A stretch of 64,000 nucleotides of DNA, taken from positions 124,001 to 188,000 of the forward strand of contig NZ_BMQT01000004.1 of the NCBI RefSeq assembly GCF_014648255.1, written 5' to 3'. This stretch comes from Nocardioides albus. Lineage in GTDB: Bacteria > Actinomycetota > Actinomycetes > Propionibacteriales > Nocardioidaceae. Below, piece after piece: positions 16,659-25,844 of the stretch. The first letter of the stretch is position 1. Every line of letters begins with the position of its first letter. The position numbers and the translations under genes were made by a program. The notes under the pieces were generated by a model, which had not been told where the DNA came from, searched no databases, and saw nothing but the letters and a program-made list of their open reading frames with translations.

Positions 16659-17453
16659 TCAGCGACCCGTGAAGATCGCGTCCCGGCGCTCGACGAACGA
16701 CTGCAGGCCCTCGGCGCCGTCGGCGGTCGAGAGTAGCCTGCTGATGTCCGGGCGGAGCCGCTCGATCGCGGCCGCCTCGCCGGAGTCCCGGGCCAGGTGG
16801 GCGGAGGCCAGGGCCGTGCGTACGCCCAGAGGGGCCGATTTCTCGGCGATCGCGGTGGCGATCTCGATCGCCCGCTCCAGCGCGGTTCCGGCGTCGGGCT
16901 GCACCTCCTGGACGAGCCCGATCCGCAGAGCCTCCTCCGCGCCGAACTCCTCACCGGTGAGGATCCAGCGCATCGCGTTGCCCCAGCCGGCCTGCTGCAC
17001 GAAGCGGAACGTGGCGCCGCCGAAGGGGTAGATGCCGCGACGGATCTCGAACTGGGAGAAGCGGGCGTCGGCCGCCGCGACCCGGATGTCGGCCGCGAGC
17101 AGGAGCTCGATGGCGAGGGTCATCACCCAGCCCTGCGCGGCGGCGACGACCGGCTTGGTCCAAGGGCCGTCCAGGCGCCACGGGTCCCGCCCGCCTTCCG
17201 GAACGCCGAGCTCGCCCGTCATCAGCGCCTCACCGACGTCGACGAGGTCGAGGCCGCCGGTGAAGTGGTCGCCGTGGGCGAACAGCACGCCGCACCACAG
17301 CTCGTCGTCGGACTCGAGGAGCCCGTACGCCGCGGCCAGCTCGTTCAGCATCGCCTTGGTGAACGCGTTGCGCTTCTCCGGACGGTTCAGCCCCATCAGC
17401 AGCACCCGTCCGCGGCGCTCCACGGTGACGGCGGGACGCTCAGTTTCCTGCAT
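16659..17453 (-). CDS. Enoyl-CoA hydratase/isomerase (crotonase) family protein
   Basis: This 264-residue crotonase-fold protein has NRPEKRNAFTKAML at the N-terminus, the first oxyanion segment FAHGDHFTGGLDL, and ADARFSQFEIRRGIYPFGGATFRF carrying the second catalytic Glu. The usual GGG-x-EL segment is TLAIEL, so the glycine triplet of the second oxyanion strand is replaced while the Glu is kept. The activity may therefore be hydratase, isomerase or another crotonase reaction. GAGGAGA lies before the ATG. It is divergent from the HxlR regulator at 17561 and is probably under its control. Confidence 0.88.
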   Translation of the reverse strand: MQETERPAVTVERRGRVLLMGLNRPEKRNAFTKAMLNELAAAYGLLESDDELWCGVLFAHGDHFTGGLDLVDVGEALMTGELGVPEGGRDPWRLDGPWTKPVVAAAQGWVMTLAIELLLAADIRVAAADARFSQFEIRRGIYPFGGATFRFVQQAGWGNAMRWILTGEEFGAEEALRIGLVQEVQPDAGTALERAIEIATAIAEKSAPLGVRTALASAHLARDSGEAAAIERLRPDISRLLSTADGAEGLQSFVERRDAIFTGR

Positions 17454-17470
17454 GGCTCGTTCTCCTCGAA

Positions 17471-17490
17471 GTTAGTTTCATGATTGAACT
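17471..17490. promoter_or_regulatory. Imperfect dyad between crotonase and HxlR genes
   Basis: The segment contains GTTTCATGATTGAAC (17475-17489), an imperfect inverted repeat around TCATGA, just upstream of the crotonase start. Its position in a divergent promoter suits an HxlR-type operator. The evidence is only positional. Confidence 0.3.
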
Positions 17491-17560
17491 CACTCGACGC
17501 TAGCGGCAGCGGGCCCGTCGCGGCAAGTCCGTCCAGTGATAAGACTGATAGGCTGGCCAG

Positions 17561-18073
17561 GTGAGAAGGAAGTCGTTCGGCACCTGGCCGTGCTCGATCG
17601 CGCGGACAGTCGACCTGCTCGGAGACGCGTGGACGATGCTCGTGCTGCGCGAGCTCTTCTACGGAGAGACCCGCTTCGACGGGTTCGCGACCGCGCTGGG
17701 CATCCCGCGCAGTACGTTGACCAACCGGCTCGGTCTGCTGGTCGACGAGGGCCTGGTCGACCAGCGCGAGTACCAGGTGGACCCGGTCCGCCACGAGTAC
17801 GTGCTCACCGACAAGGGTCGCGACTTCTTCGGTGTGATCGCCGCGATCAACGCCTGGGGTGACCGCTGGCTGAGCGGCGAGGAGGGTGTGCCGGTCGTCA
17901 TGCGGCACGAGTCTTGCGGTCATGATCTCGACGCCACGGTCGTGTGCGGCAGCTGTGACGAGCCGGTCCGCCTCGACGCTGTCAGCGTCCGACCCGGCCC
18001 CGGCTACCCCGCGCGCGTGGCGAGCAGGCCCGACGTCATCGAGAGGTTCGAGAGGGCTTCGCGGACGGGCTAG
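17561..18073 (+). CDS. HxlR-family transcriptional regulator
   Basis: This 170-residue protein has the HxlR winged helix in its first ~100 residues: CSIARTVDLLGDAWTMLVLRELFYGETRFDGFATALGIPRSTLTNRLGLLVDEGLV. The N-terminal Cys (WPCSIART) is in the position used for redox or electrophile sensing in HypR/YodB-type members. The C-terminal ~50 residues add a CGHDLDATVVCGSCDEPV segment with further cysteines that could bind a metal. The GTG start has only a weak ribosome site. It is divergent from the crotonase-SDR pair. Confidence 0.88.
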   Translation: MRRKSFGTWPCSIARTVDLLGDAWTMLVLRELFYGETRFDGFATALGIPRSTLTNRLGLLVDEGLVDQREYQVDPVRHEYVLTDKGRDFFGVIAAINAWGDRWLSGEEGVPVVMRHESCGHDLDATVVCGSCDEPVRLDAVSVRPGPGYPARVASRPDVIERFERASRTG

Positions 18074-18187
18074 CGCCCATGTAGTCACACAGGGATGCTC
18101 CCGGGGGTTTACCCGGTAAGGGGGACGACGAGGGTCCGACGGCGTGTGACGCTCGAAGCTCCGCCCTCGACCATCGGAGCCCTTGTC

Positions 18188-20560
18188 ATGCCGAAACGCC
18201 CTGACGCTCACGCTCGGACGATGTTGCCGATCCCGGACCGACCGGCCACGGGGCACACGACGTACGACGCCAAAGATCCGGACACCGTCTATCCGCCGAT
18301 CGAGCCGCTGCTCCCGCCGGACGGCGCGCCCAACGTACTCGTCGTCCTTCTCGACGACGTCGGCTTCGGAGCCTCGAGTGCGTTCGGCGGACCGTGTGCC
18401 ACACCGGTCGCCGAGCGGCTGGCCGGCAACGGGCTGCGCTACAACCGGTTCCACACCACCGCGCTCTGCGCGCCGACCCGGCAGGCGCTGCTGACGGGCC
18501 GCAACCACCACTCCGTCGGGATGGGTAGCATCACCGAGACGGCCACCTCGGCGCCCGGCAACAGCTCGGTGCGGCCCAACGCCAAGGCGCCGCTCGCGAT
18601 GACGCTCAAGCTCAACGGGTACTCGACGGCGCAGTTCGGGAAGTGCCACGAGGTCCCGGTCTGGCAGTCGTCGCCGCTCGGCCCGTTCGACGCCTGGCCC
18701 TCGGCCGGCGGAGGGTTCGAGAAGTTCTACGGCTTCATCGGCGGCGAGAACAACCAGTGGGACCCCGCGCTCTACGAAGGCACCACCCCGATCGAGCCGC
18801 CGGCGACGGCCGAGGAGGGCTACCACCTCACCGAGGACCTCGCCGATCACGCCTGTGCCTGGATCCGCCAGCAGAAGGCGCTGATGCCCGACCGGCCCTT
18901 CTTCGCGTACTTCGCGCCGGGCGCGACCCACGCGCCGCACCACGTGCCGCCGGAGTGGATCGAGAAGTACGCCGGGAAGTTCGACGAGGGCTGGGACGTC
19001 CAGCGGGAACGTACCTTCGCTCGGCAGAAGGAGCTGGGCGTCATCCCCGCCGACACCGAGCTCACCGCCCGCCACGACGAGATCCCGGCATGGGACGACA
19101 TGCCGGACGAGCTGAAGCCCGTGCTCGCCCGTCAGATGGAGGTGTACGCCGGCTTCCTCGAGCACACCGACCACCACGTCGGCCGCGTGATCGACACCAT
19201 CGCCGACCTCGGCGTACTCGACAACACGATCGTCTATTACATCATCGGCGACAACGGCGCCTCCGCCGAAGGAACCGTCAACGGCGCCTTCAACGAGATG
19301 GCCAACTTCAACGGGATGGCGGCGCTGGAGACGCCCGAGTTCATGCGGGCGAAGATGGACGAGTTCGGGTCACCGAGCTCCTACAACCACTACTCGGTCG
19401 GCTGGGCGTGGGCGATGAACTCGCCGCTGCAGTGGACCAAGCAGGTCGCCTCGCACTGGGGCGGCACCCGCAACGGCACCATCGTGCACTGGCCGGACGG
19501 GATCGACGACCCGGGCTCGGTGCGTTCGCAGTTCAGCCACGTCATCGATCTGGCGCCGACCATCCTCGAAGCGGCCGGACTGCCCGAGCCCGCCATGGTC
19601 AACGGCGTCCAGCAGTCGCCGATGGAGGGGACGAGCATGCTCTACACCTTCCGCGGTGCGAGCGAGCCGGAGCGGCACGACCTGCAGTACTTCGAGATGT
19701 TCGCCAACCGCGGCGTCTACCACCAGGGCTGGAGCGCGGTCACCAAGCACCGCACCCCGTGGGTGATGGTCGGCGGAGACCTGCCGGCGTTCGACGACGA
19801 CGTGTGGGAGCTGTACGAAGGCACCACCGACTTCAGCCAGGCGAGGGACCTCTCGGCGGAGCACCCCGAGAAGCTCGCCGAGCTGCAGCGGCTCTGGCTG
19901 ATCGAGGCCGTGAAGTACGGCGTGCTGCCGATGGACGACCGCACCAGCGAGCGGCTCGAACCCACGATGGCCGGCAGGCCGACGCTCGTCCGAGGGACCA
20001 CCCAGCTCTTCTTCCCCGGCATGGGCCGGCTGTCGGAGAACAGCGTGGTCAGCATCAAGAACAAGTCGTTCTCCGTCACTGCCGAGGTGACGATCCCGGA
20101 CGCCGGCGCCGAGGGCGTGATCATCGCCCAGGGCGGCCGGTTCGGCGGCTGGACGTTCTTCGCGAACGACGGCCGGCTCAAGTTCGTCTACAACGTGCTC
20201 GGCATCCACGAGTTCCCCGTCGTCGCCGACTCCCTGCTCGGAGCCGGGACCCGTCAGGTCCGGGTCGAGTTCGCGTACGACGGCGGTGGGCTCGCGAAGG
20301 GAGGCGACGTCAGGCTCTTCGACGACGGCAAGCCGGTGGGGTCGGGCCGGGTGGAGATGACCCAGCCGATGGTCTTCTCGGCCGACGAGACCACCGACAT
20401 CGGCTACGAGTCGGGTACGACGGTCTCCTCGGACTACACGAGCCGGACGAGCCGGTTCAGCGGCAAGATCGCCTGGGTCCAGATCGACCTCGGGGACGAC
20501 GTCCACGACCACTACATCGACCCGGACGAGCGGTTCAGGATCGCGATGGCGCGTCAGTAG
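18188..20560 (+). CDS. Arylsulfatase (AtsA/AtsD-like, type I sulfatase), copy 3
   Basis: This 790-residue third paralogue is closest to copy 1: both have CAPTRQALLTGRNHHSVGMGSITE (here Cys94) and GGPCATP. The metal-binding DD is at residues 56-57. The C-terminal sandwich domain is intact. I place the start at ATG 18188 because CGGAG lies 8 bp upstream and the two paralogues align from there; the frame extends to 18095 without such support. TCACAC at 18085-18090 and GTGTGA at 18144-18149 upstream resemble the element shared by the other two promoters, but spacing and orientation differ. A strong hairpin follows the stop codon. Confidence 0.93.
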   Translation: MPKRPDAHARTMLPIPDRPATGHTTYDAKDPDTVYPPIEPLLPPDGAPNVLVVLLDDVGFGASSAFGGPCATPVAERLAGNGLRYNRFHTTALCAPTRQALLTGRNHHSVGMGSITETATSAPGNSSVRPNAKAPLAMTLKLNGYSTAQFGKCHEVPVWQSSPLGPFDAWPSAGGGFEKFYGFIGGENNQWDPALYEGTTPIEPPATAEEGYHLTEDLADHACAWIRQQKALMPDRPFFAYFAPGATHAPHHVPPEWIEKYAGKFDEGWDVQRERTFARQKELGVIPADTELTARHDEIPAWDDMPDELKPVLARQMEVYAGFLEHTDHHVGRVIDTIADLGVLDNTIVYYIIGDNGASAEGTVNGAFNEMANFNGMAALETPEFMRAKMDEFGSPSSYNHYSVGWAWAMNSPLQWTKQVASHWGGTRNGTIVHWPDGIDDPGSVRSQFSHVIDLAPTILEAAGLPEPAMVNGVQQSPMEGTSMLYTFRGASEPERHDLQYFEMFANRGVYHQGWSAVTKHRTPWVMVGGDLPAFDDDVWELYEGTTDFSQARDLSAEHPEKLAELQRLWLIEAVKYGVLPMDDRTSERLEPTMAGRPTLVRGTTQLFFPGMGRLSENSVVSIKNKSFSVTAEVTIPDAGAEGVIIAQGGRFGGWTFFANDGRLKFVYNVLGIHEFPVVADSLLGAGTRQVRVEFAYDGGGLAKGGDVRLFDDGKPVGSGRVEMTQPMVFSADETTDIGYESGTTVSSDYTSRTSRFSGKIAWVQIDLGDDVHDHYIDPDERFRIAMARQ

Positions 20561-20573
20561 GTCTCCGCGTCGC

Positions 20574-20613
20574 AGCCCATCGGACCCACGTCACCCTGTG
20601 GGTCCGGTGGGCT
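20574..20613 (+). terminator. Strong hairpin terminator after sulfatase copy 3
   Basis: A 16-bp stem (20574-20589 with 20598-20613; one G-T pair) closes an 8-base loop, 13 bp after the sulfatase stop. The left arm begins AGCCCATCGGACC and the right arm ends GGTGGGCT. It separates the sulfatase from the catabolic module that follows. Confidence 0.7.
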
Positions 20614-20762
20614 TCTGCGTGCGCCCGAACCAATCCGACAGGCGACCAGACAGGCTTGTGCGGTATGCACTGTTCCAGGCCTCTACCGGGGCGTCTTGCA
20701 TGGTGACGCACCTCACCTCGGGTTCTAGCGTCACGGGAAAGACATTCCCTCTGGAGGTTCCC

Positions 20763-22100
20763 ATGGGATCAACCATCGAGCACGACGACTACGCACTCAG
20801 TCGCGTGCCGCAGGACAAGCGCTACCACTGGTTCTCGATCGCAGTTCAACGGTTCGGCATGCTCAGCTCCCTCGCGAGCTTCCTCATCGGTGCCACCCTC
20901 GGGTTCGGCATGAGCTTCTGGAACGCCGTCCTGGCCATCACCCTGGGCGCGGTGATCTTGGAGATCCTCACCATCTTCACGGGCATCGCCGGCCAGCGTG
21001 AGGGCCTCTCCACCTCGGTGCTGGCCCGCTGGACCGGCTTCGGCCGCGCCGGCTCGTCGGTCATCGGCCTGGCCATCAGCATCAGCGCGATCGGCTGGTT
21101 CGGCATCCAGAACGCGGTCTCCGCGCAAGGCCTGACCAACCTCATCGGCGTTCTCCCGCTGTGGGGCTGGGCGCTCGTCTTCGGTCTGGCGGTCACCGCG
21201 ATCGTGGTGTTCGGGTTCGAGAAGATGGCCTGGACGGCGTACATCACCGTGCCTGCCTTTCTCGTGCTCGCCGGCTGGTCGATCGTGGTCGAGCTCTCGC
21301 GCCACGACTTCGGCGACCTGCTCTCGGCGGCGCCTGCCGGGCCGCAGCTGAGCCTGATCCAGGGCACCTCGATCGTCGCCGGCGGCTTCATCGTCGGTGC
21401 CGTGATCACCCCGGACATGAGCCGGTTCAACCGGACGCCCGGGGACGTGGTCAAGCAGACCGTCGTCGGCATCTCGGTCGGCGAGTACGTCATCGGCCTC
21501 ATCGGTGTGCTGCTCGCCCTCGCGCTGCGTACCAACGACGTGATCGCGATCGTCACCTCGACCTCGGGCTTCCTGGGGACACTGGTGATCATCGCCGCCA
21601 CCTTGAAGATCAACGACTGGAACCTCTACGCGGCCTCGTTGGGCATTGTGAACTTCCTCGACCAGGCCTTCGGCTGGCGTGTGCACCGCGGCGCGGTGAC
21701 CCTCTTCGTCGGCATCGCTGGCTCGATCGCAGGAGCTGCGGGCATCCTCAACAGCTTCACCGACTTCCTGATCCTGCTCGGCGTCATCTTCCCGCCGATC
21801 GCCGGCATCATGGTCGCGGAATACTTCATCGCCCGCACCTGGCGCGGCGAGCTCGACAGCTCCAGAGTCGTAGGCGAGCTGCCGGCCACCGCACCCACGT
21901 GGGTGCCCGCCAGCCTGGTGGTCTGGGCCGCCGCCTCGCTCATCGGTCACTACGTCACCTGGGGAATCCCCTCGATCAACTCGGTGATCGCAGCGCTCGT
22001 GCTGTACGTCGGCGCGGCGAAGCTCGGCCTCGTCCGCGGGCACGGTGTCTCGCGAACCCACCCGACCGAACCCACCGCTTCCGTTCCCGCCGGCGCCTGA
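20763..22100 (+). CDS. NCS1-family permease (cytosine/allantoin/hydantoin type)
   Basis: This 445-residue polytopic protein has about 12 hydrophobic segments. Features typical of bacterial NCS1 carriers are the N-terminal YALSRVPQDKRYHWFSIAVQRFGM, the GLAISISAIGWFGIQNAV segment and VITPDMSRFNRTPGDVV. The family imports nucleobases, allantoin or 5-substituted hydantoins (Mhp1) with Na+ or H+. I chose ATG 20763 because TGGAGG lies just upstream (20753-20758); earlier in-frame codons overlap the terminator. It is the first gene of module 1, and the next gene is a hydantoinase/oxoprolinase homologue 32 bp downstream. A cyclic ureide or amide is therefore the most natural cargo. Confidence 0.9.
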   Translation: MGSTIEHDDYALSRVPQDKRYHWFSIAVQRFGMLSSLASFLIGATLGFGMSFWNAVLAITLGAVILEILTIFTGIAGQREGLSTSVLARWTGFGRAGSSVIGLAISISAIGWFGIQNAVSAQGLTNLIGVLPLWGWALVFGLAVTAIVVFGFEKMAWTAYITVPAFLVLAGWSIVVELSRHDFGDLLSAAPAGPQLSLIQGTSIVAGGFIVGAVITPDMSRFNRTPGDVVKQTVVGISVGEYVIGLIGVLLALALRTNDVIAIVTSTSGFLGTLVIIAATLKINDWNLYAASLGIVNFLDQAFGWRVHRGAVTLFVGIAGSIAGAAGILNSFTDFLILLGVIFPPIAGIMVAEYFIARTWRGELDSSRVVGELPATAPTWVPASLVVWAAASLIGHYVTWGIPSINSVIAALVLYVGAAKLGLVRGHGVSRTHPTEPTASVPAGA

Positions 22101-22132
22101 GCCGGCGACCCACCTCGAGCAAGGAAAGACAC

Positions 22133-23692
22133 ATGTTGAGACTCGGTATCGACGTCGGAGGCACCAACACCGACGCCGTCCTGATCGACGGGCAGCTGGT
22201 GCTGGCCGCGACCAAGGCGCCCACCACGTCCGACGTCACGACCGGCATCGTCACGGCGATCGGTCGGCTGCGGGAGGAAGCCGGGTTCGACCCGGCGGAC
22301 GTCGCCGCGGTGATGATCGGCACCACCCACTTCATCAATGCCCTCGTCGAAGGGTCCCGGCTCGCGCCGACGGCCGCCATCCGGTTCGGGCTCCCGGCCA
22401 CCAGCGCGCTGCCGCCGCTGGTCGACTGGCCCGCGGCGCTGTCGAAGACCATCGGCGGACACAGCTACCTGTGCCACGGCGGTCACGAGTACGACGGGTC
22501 GCGGATCGCCGACCTCGATGAGCAGGAGTTCCGTGACGTCCTCGACAAGGCCGTCCAGGGTGGCGCCCGCTCGTTCGCGATCTCCTCGGTCTTCTCCCCC
22601 GTCAACGCCGAGTTCGAGCTGAGGGCCGCCGAGATCATCGCCGAGCAGCTGCCGGGTGCCCCGGTGAGCCTGTCGCACGAGATCGGGCGAATGGGTCTGC
22701 TCGGCCGCGAGAACGCGACGATCATCAACGCCGCTCTGCGGGAGCTGGCCGAGAACGTGACCACCGGCCTGACCGAGACGGTGCTCGGCGCCGGCATCCA
22801 GGCGCCGGTCTTCCTCAGCCAGAACGACGGCACCCTGATGGACGTCGACCACGCCCGTCGGTACCCGGTGGCCACCTTCGCCTCCGGGCCGACCAACTCG
22901 ATGCGCGGCGCCGCGTTCCTCTCCGAGCAGAGCTCGTGCGCCGTCGTCGACATCGGCGGCACCACGACCGATGTCGGCATCCTGCAGAACGGCTTCCCGC
23001 GCGAGGCGTCGACCGACGTCGCGGTCGCCGGCATCCAGACCAACTTCCGGATGCCCGACGTGCTCTCGGTCGGCATCGGCGGCGGCAGCCACGTCGGCTC
23101 CGGTCCGATCCCCGAGGTCGGCCCGCAGAGCGTCGGCTACCGGCTCACCCAACAGGCCCTGGTCTTCGGCGGCGACCAGCTCACCGCGACCGACCTGGCC
23201 GTGGCCGCCGGGCGTGCTGACATCGGCGACGCCGCCCGCGTCGCCCACCTGGACCCCGCCGTCGTACGGGCCGCGCTCGACGGTGTCGCCGGACGGATCG
23301 CCGAGGTCGTCGACCGGATGCGGCTCTCGGCCGAGCCGATCCCCGTGGTCGCCGTCGGCGGCGGCAGCATCTTGGTGCCCGAGCAGCTCGACGGCGCCTC
23401 GGTCGTCGTGCGGCCCGAGCACTACGCGGTCGCCAACGCCATCGGCGCGGCCATCGCCGAGGTCGGCGGCGAGGTCGACCGAGTCTTCTCGGTCGAGCCC
23501 GGCCGGCGCGACGCCGTGCTGGACGAGGCCCGGCAGGAGGCCGTCGACCGCACGGTCGCGGCCGGCGCCCGCCCGGGATCGGTGCGAGTCGTCGACATCG
23601 AGGAAGTACCCCTGGCGTACCTGCCGGGAAACGCCACCCGGATCCGGGTCAAGGCGGTCGGAGAGCTGAGCCTGGGAGGCAACGATGCGTGA
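22133..23692 (+). CDS. Hydantoinase/oxoprolinase family protein (HyuA-like)
   Basis: This 519-residue protein has the ASKHA-like ATPase features of the HyuA/oxoprolinase family: GIDVGGTNTDAVLIDG at residues 4-19, a metal- and phosphate-binding VVDIGGTTTDVGIL near residue 270, and VGIGGGSHVGSG. These enzymes open hydantoin or 5-oxoproline rings using ATP. The short form without a fused HyuB is often encoded with DUF917 proteins, as here. AAGGAAAG (22121-22128) precedes ATG 22133. It overlaps the next gene by 8 bp. The likely role is ATP-dependent opening of a hydantoin-like ring; substrate unknown. Confidence 0.88.
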   Translation: MLRLGIDVGGTNTDAVLIDGQLVLAATKAPTTSDVTTGIVTAIGRLREEAGFDPADVAAVMIGTTHFINALVEGSRLAPTAAIRFGLPATSALPPLVDWPAALSKTIGGHSYLCHGGHEYDGSRIADLDEQEFRDVLDKAVQGGARSFAISSVFSPVNAEFELRAAEIIAEQLPGAPVSLSHEIGRMGLLGRENATIINAALRELAENVTTGLTETVLGAGIQAPVFLSQNDGTLMDVDHARRYPVATFASGPTNSMRGAAFLSEQSSCAVVDIGGTTTDVGILQNGFPREASTDVAVAGIQTNFRMPDVLSVGIGGGSHVGSGPIPEVGPQSVGYRLTQQALVFGGDQLTATDLAVAAGRADIGDAARVAHLDPAVVRAALDGVAGRIAEVVDRMRLSAEPIPVVAVGGGSILVPEQLDGASVVVRPEHYAVANAIGAAIAEVGGEVDRVFSVEPGRRDAVLDEARQEAVDRTVAAGARPGSVRVVDIEEVPLAYLPGNATRIRVKAVGELSLGGNDA

Positions 23693-24749
23693 GATCACCC
23701 CACTGGATCTGCCGGACATGGCGCGCGGCGCCGCGGTCCTCGGCACCGGCGGCGGCGGCGACCCGTACGTCGGCCGCCTCCTCGCCCAGCAGGCGCTGCT
23801 GCGCCACGGGCCGGTGCAGCTGGTCGACCCGATGGAGATCGACGACGATGCCGTCGTCATCCCGACGGCCTTCATGGGCGCCCCGACGGTCATGCTGGAG
23901 AAGCTGCCCTCCGGGGCGGAACTGACCGCTGCCCTCCAGGCCCTCGAGCAGCTGATCGGCAAGAAGGCCGCCTACACCGTCTCCATCGAGGCCGGCGGGC
24001 TCAACTCGCTGATCCCGTTCGTGGCGGCGGCCGAGCTCGGTCTCCCGCTCATCGACGCCGACGGCATGGGCCGGGCCTTCCCGGAGCTGCAGATGCTGCT
24101 GCCGACGCTGGGCGGCGTCTCCGCCACCCCGATGGCGATCGCCGACGAGCGCGGCAACGCGGTCAGCCTCGAGACGGTCTCCAACGGCTGGGCCGAGCGC
24201 TTCGCTCGCGGCGTGACCATCGAGATGGGCTGCAGCGCGGCGGTGAGCCTCTACGTGCTGACCGGTCGACAGGTGAAGGACATGATGGTGCACGGCACCA
24301 TGACGCTGTGCCAGCGTCTGGGTGCCGCGATCCGTGAGGCCGGCGAGGCACACCGCGACCCGGTGGCCGCCGCCACCGAGGTGATGGGCGGGCGCGTGGT
24401 CTTCCGCGGGAAGATCGTCGATGTCCAGCGCGGCACCCAGGGCGGGTTCGCCCGCGGGGAGGCGGTCCTCGACGGGCTCGCCGACGACCTCGGCTCGCGC
24501 ATGGAGGTGGCCTTCCAGAACGAGAACCTCGTGGCGAGCCGTGACGGCGAGGTCGTGGTGAGCGTGCCGGACCTGATCTGCCTGCTCGACACCGACACCG
24601 GTGAGCCGGTGACCACGGAGACGCTGCGCTACGGCCTGCGGGTCAGCGTGGTCGCCGCCCCTTGCGACCCGCGCTGGCGCAGCACCGAGGGGCTCGCACT
24701 GGCCGGACCTGCGTACTTCGGCTACGACCACGAATACGTTCCGGTCTGA
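23685..24749 (+). CDS. DUF917 (S-methyl-thiohydantoin desulfurase family) protein, first copy
   Basis: This 354-residue protein has the DUF917 signature: ARGAAVLGTGGGGDPYVGRLL near the N-terminus, YTVSIEAGGLNSLIPF and LPLIDADGMGRAFPELQMLLP. The C-terminal half contains VVFRGKIVDVQRGTQGGFARGEAVLDGL. One branch of the family was shown to desulfurate S-methyl-thiohydantoins, giving the family its newer name; most branches are uncharacterised. The start codon lies inside the end of the HyuA-like gene, so translation is coupled. It probably works with that protein, possibly as a complex. Confidence 0.88.
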   Translation: MREITPLDLPDMARGAAVLGTGGGGDPYVGRLLAQQALLRHGPVQLVDPMEIDDDAVVIPTAFMGAPTVMLEKLPSGAELTAALQALEQLIGKKAAYTVSIEAGGLNSLIPFVAAAELGLPLIDADGMGRAFPELQMLLPTLGGVSATPMAIADERGNAVSLETVSNGWAERFARGVTIEMGCSAAVSLYVLTGRQVKDMMVHGTMTLCQRLGAAIREAGEAHRDPVAAATEVMGGRVVFRGKIVDVQRGTQGGFARGEAVLDGLADDLGSRMEVAFQNENLVASRDGEVVVSVPDLICLLDTDTGEPVTTETLRYGLRVSVVAAPCDPRWRSTEGLALAGPAYFGYDHEYVPV

Positions 24750-24773
24750 CGCGCTTGATGCGATCATCGGCGG

Positions 24774-25844
24774 ATGACCGAGATGTCGTACGACGTGCTC
24801 CGCGCGATCAGCGCGGAGCACGTCGACGCGCTCGCGTCCGGCGCGACCCTGCTCGGGTCGGGCGGGGGTGGTGACGTCGCGCTCGGTGCACTGCTGCTTC
24901 GGCGCATGCTCGAGCGAGAGGGTGCCGAGCCGGTGCCGGTGATCGCCTCCGACGAGCTCCCGGTCGACGCGCTCGTCGTCCACGCCGGCGTCGGCGGGGC
25001 GCCGGACGTGCTGGCCGAGCGGCTGGTCGATCCCGACGACTGCGCCCGGGCCGTCGAGGCCGTCGTCGCTCAGACCGGCGGTCGACTGGCGGCGGTCGGG
25101 GTGATCGAGATCGGTGGTCTCAACGCGCTGATGGGCGTGATCGCCGCCGCTCGCCTGGGCGTCCCGGTGATCGACGGCGACCTGATGGGGCGGGCCTTCC
25201 CGCGCCTCGACCAGGCGACCCTCACGGTCGCCGGACACCCGATCGCGCCGATGGCCCTTGTCGGACCCCTCGGCGACACGGTCCTGGTCACGCGCTCGTC
25301 CGCGGCTGCGGCGCAGGCACTGATGGTGTCCTCGGCGGCGGCCTTCGGGGGCGCGGCGACGTTGGCGATGTTCCCGACGACGGCGGGCACGCTGGTCGAG
25401 CACGGCGTACGCCGCAGCCTCAGCGTCTGCGTGGGCCTCGGACGTGCGTTCCTCGCGGTCGACGCCGACGCACCCGCGACCGTCGCGGCCGAACAGATCG
25501 GCGGCAGGTTGCTCTGCGAAGGGCGGGTCGACCAGGTCCGGCCGCGGGAGGGCCGGGTGCCGGGCAGCATCACCCTCATCGACCGTCACACCGGCGGGGT
25601 CGTGCGGGTCGACCACCTCGAGGAGTATCTCGCGGTCACCATCGACGGCAGGACCGTCGTCAGCGCGCCCGAGGTCATCGTGGCGCTCGACCATCGAGCC
25701 CGCTGCCCGATCCGGACCGACGAGGTGCGGCTCGGGCAGTCGCTCGCGCTGGCCACCCTGCCTGCGCTGCACGACTGGCCGTCGGAAGTGGCTGCGGCCG
25801 TCGGCCCGGCCGGATTCGGCCTCCGCGTCGAGGAGCCGGCGTGA
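24774..25844 (+). CDS. DUF917 (S-methyl-thiohydantoin desulfurase family) protein, second copy
   Basis: This 356-residue paralogue of the preceding gene has LASGATLLGSGGGGDVALGALLLRRML, IEIGGLNALMGVIAAARLGVPVIDGDLMGRAFPRLDQATL and GRLLCEGRVDQVRPREGRVPGSITLI. The glycine loop ends GGGGDV rather than GGGGDP. It starts 24 bp after the first copy. Two adjacent DUF917 genes suggest a heteromer or two successive steps. Its 3' end overlaps the PucR gene. Confidence 0.87.
   Translation: MTEMSYDVLRAISAEHVDALASGATLLGSGGGGDVALGALLLRRMLEREGAEPVPVIASDELPVDALVVHAGVGGAPDVLAERLVDPDDCARAVEAVVAQTGGRLAAVGVIEIGGLNALMGVIAAARLGVPVIDGDLMGRAFPRLDQATLTVAGHPIAPMALVGPLGDTVLVTRSSAAAAQALMVSSAAAFGGAATLAMFPTTAGTLVEHGVRRSLSVCVGLGRAFLAVDADAPATVAAEQIGGRLLCEGRVDQVRPREGRVPGSITLIDRHTGGVVRVDHLEEYLAVTIDGRTVVSAPEVIVALDHRARCPIRTDEVRLGQSLALATLPALHDWPSEVAAAVGPAGFGLRVEEPA

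Noticed and set aside
17396..19177. 593-codon minus frame opposite HxlR and sulfatase copy 3
   Set aside because: It runs antisense to two genes with clear families; composition is of the shadow type.
21950..25772. Two very long minus-strand frames opposite the HyuA and DUF917 genes
   Set aside because: Both are antisense to real genes with ribosome sites and family motifs, and show no recognisable domain.
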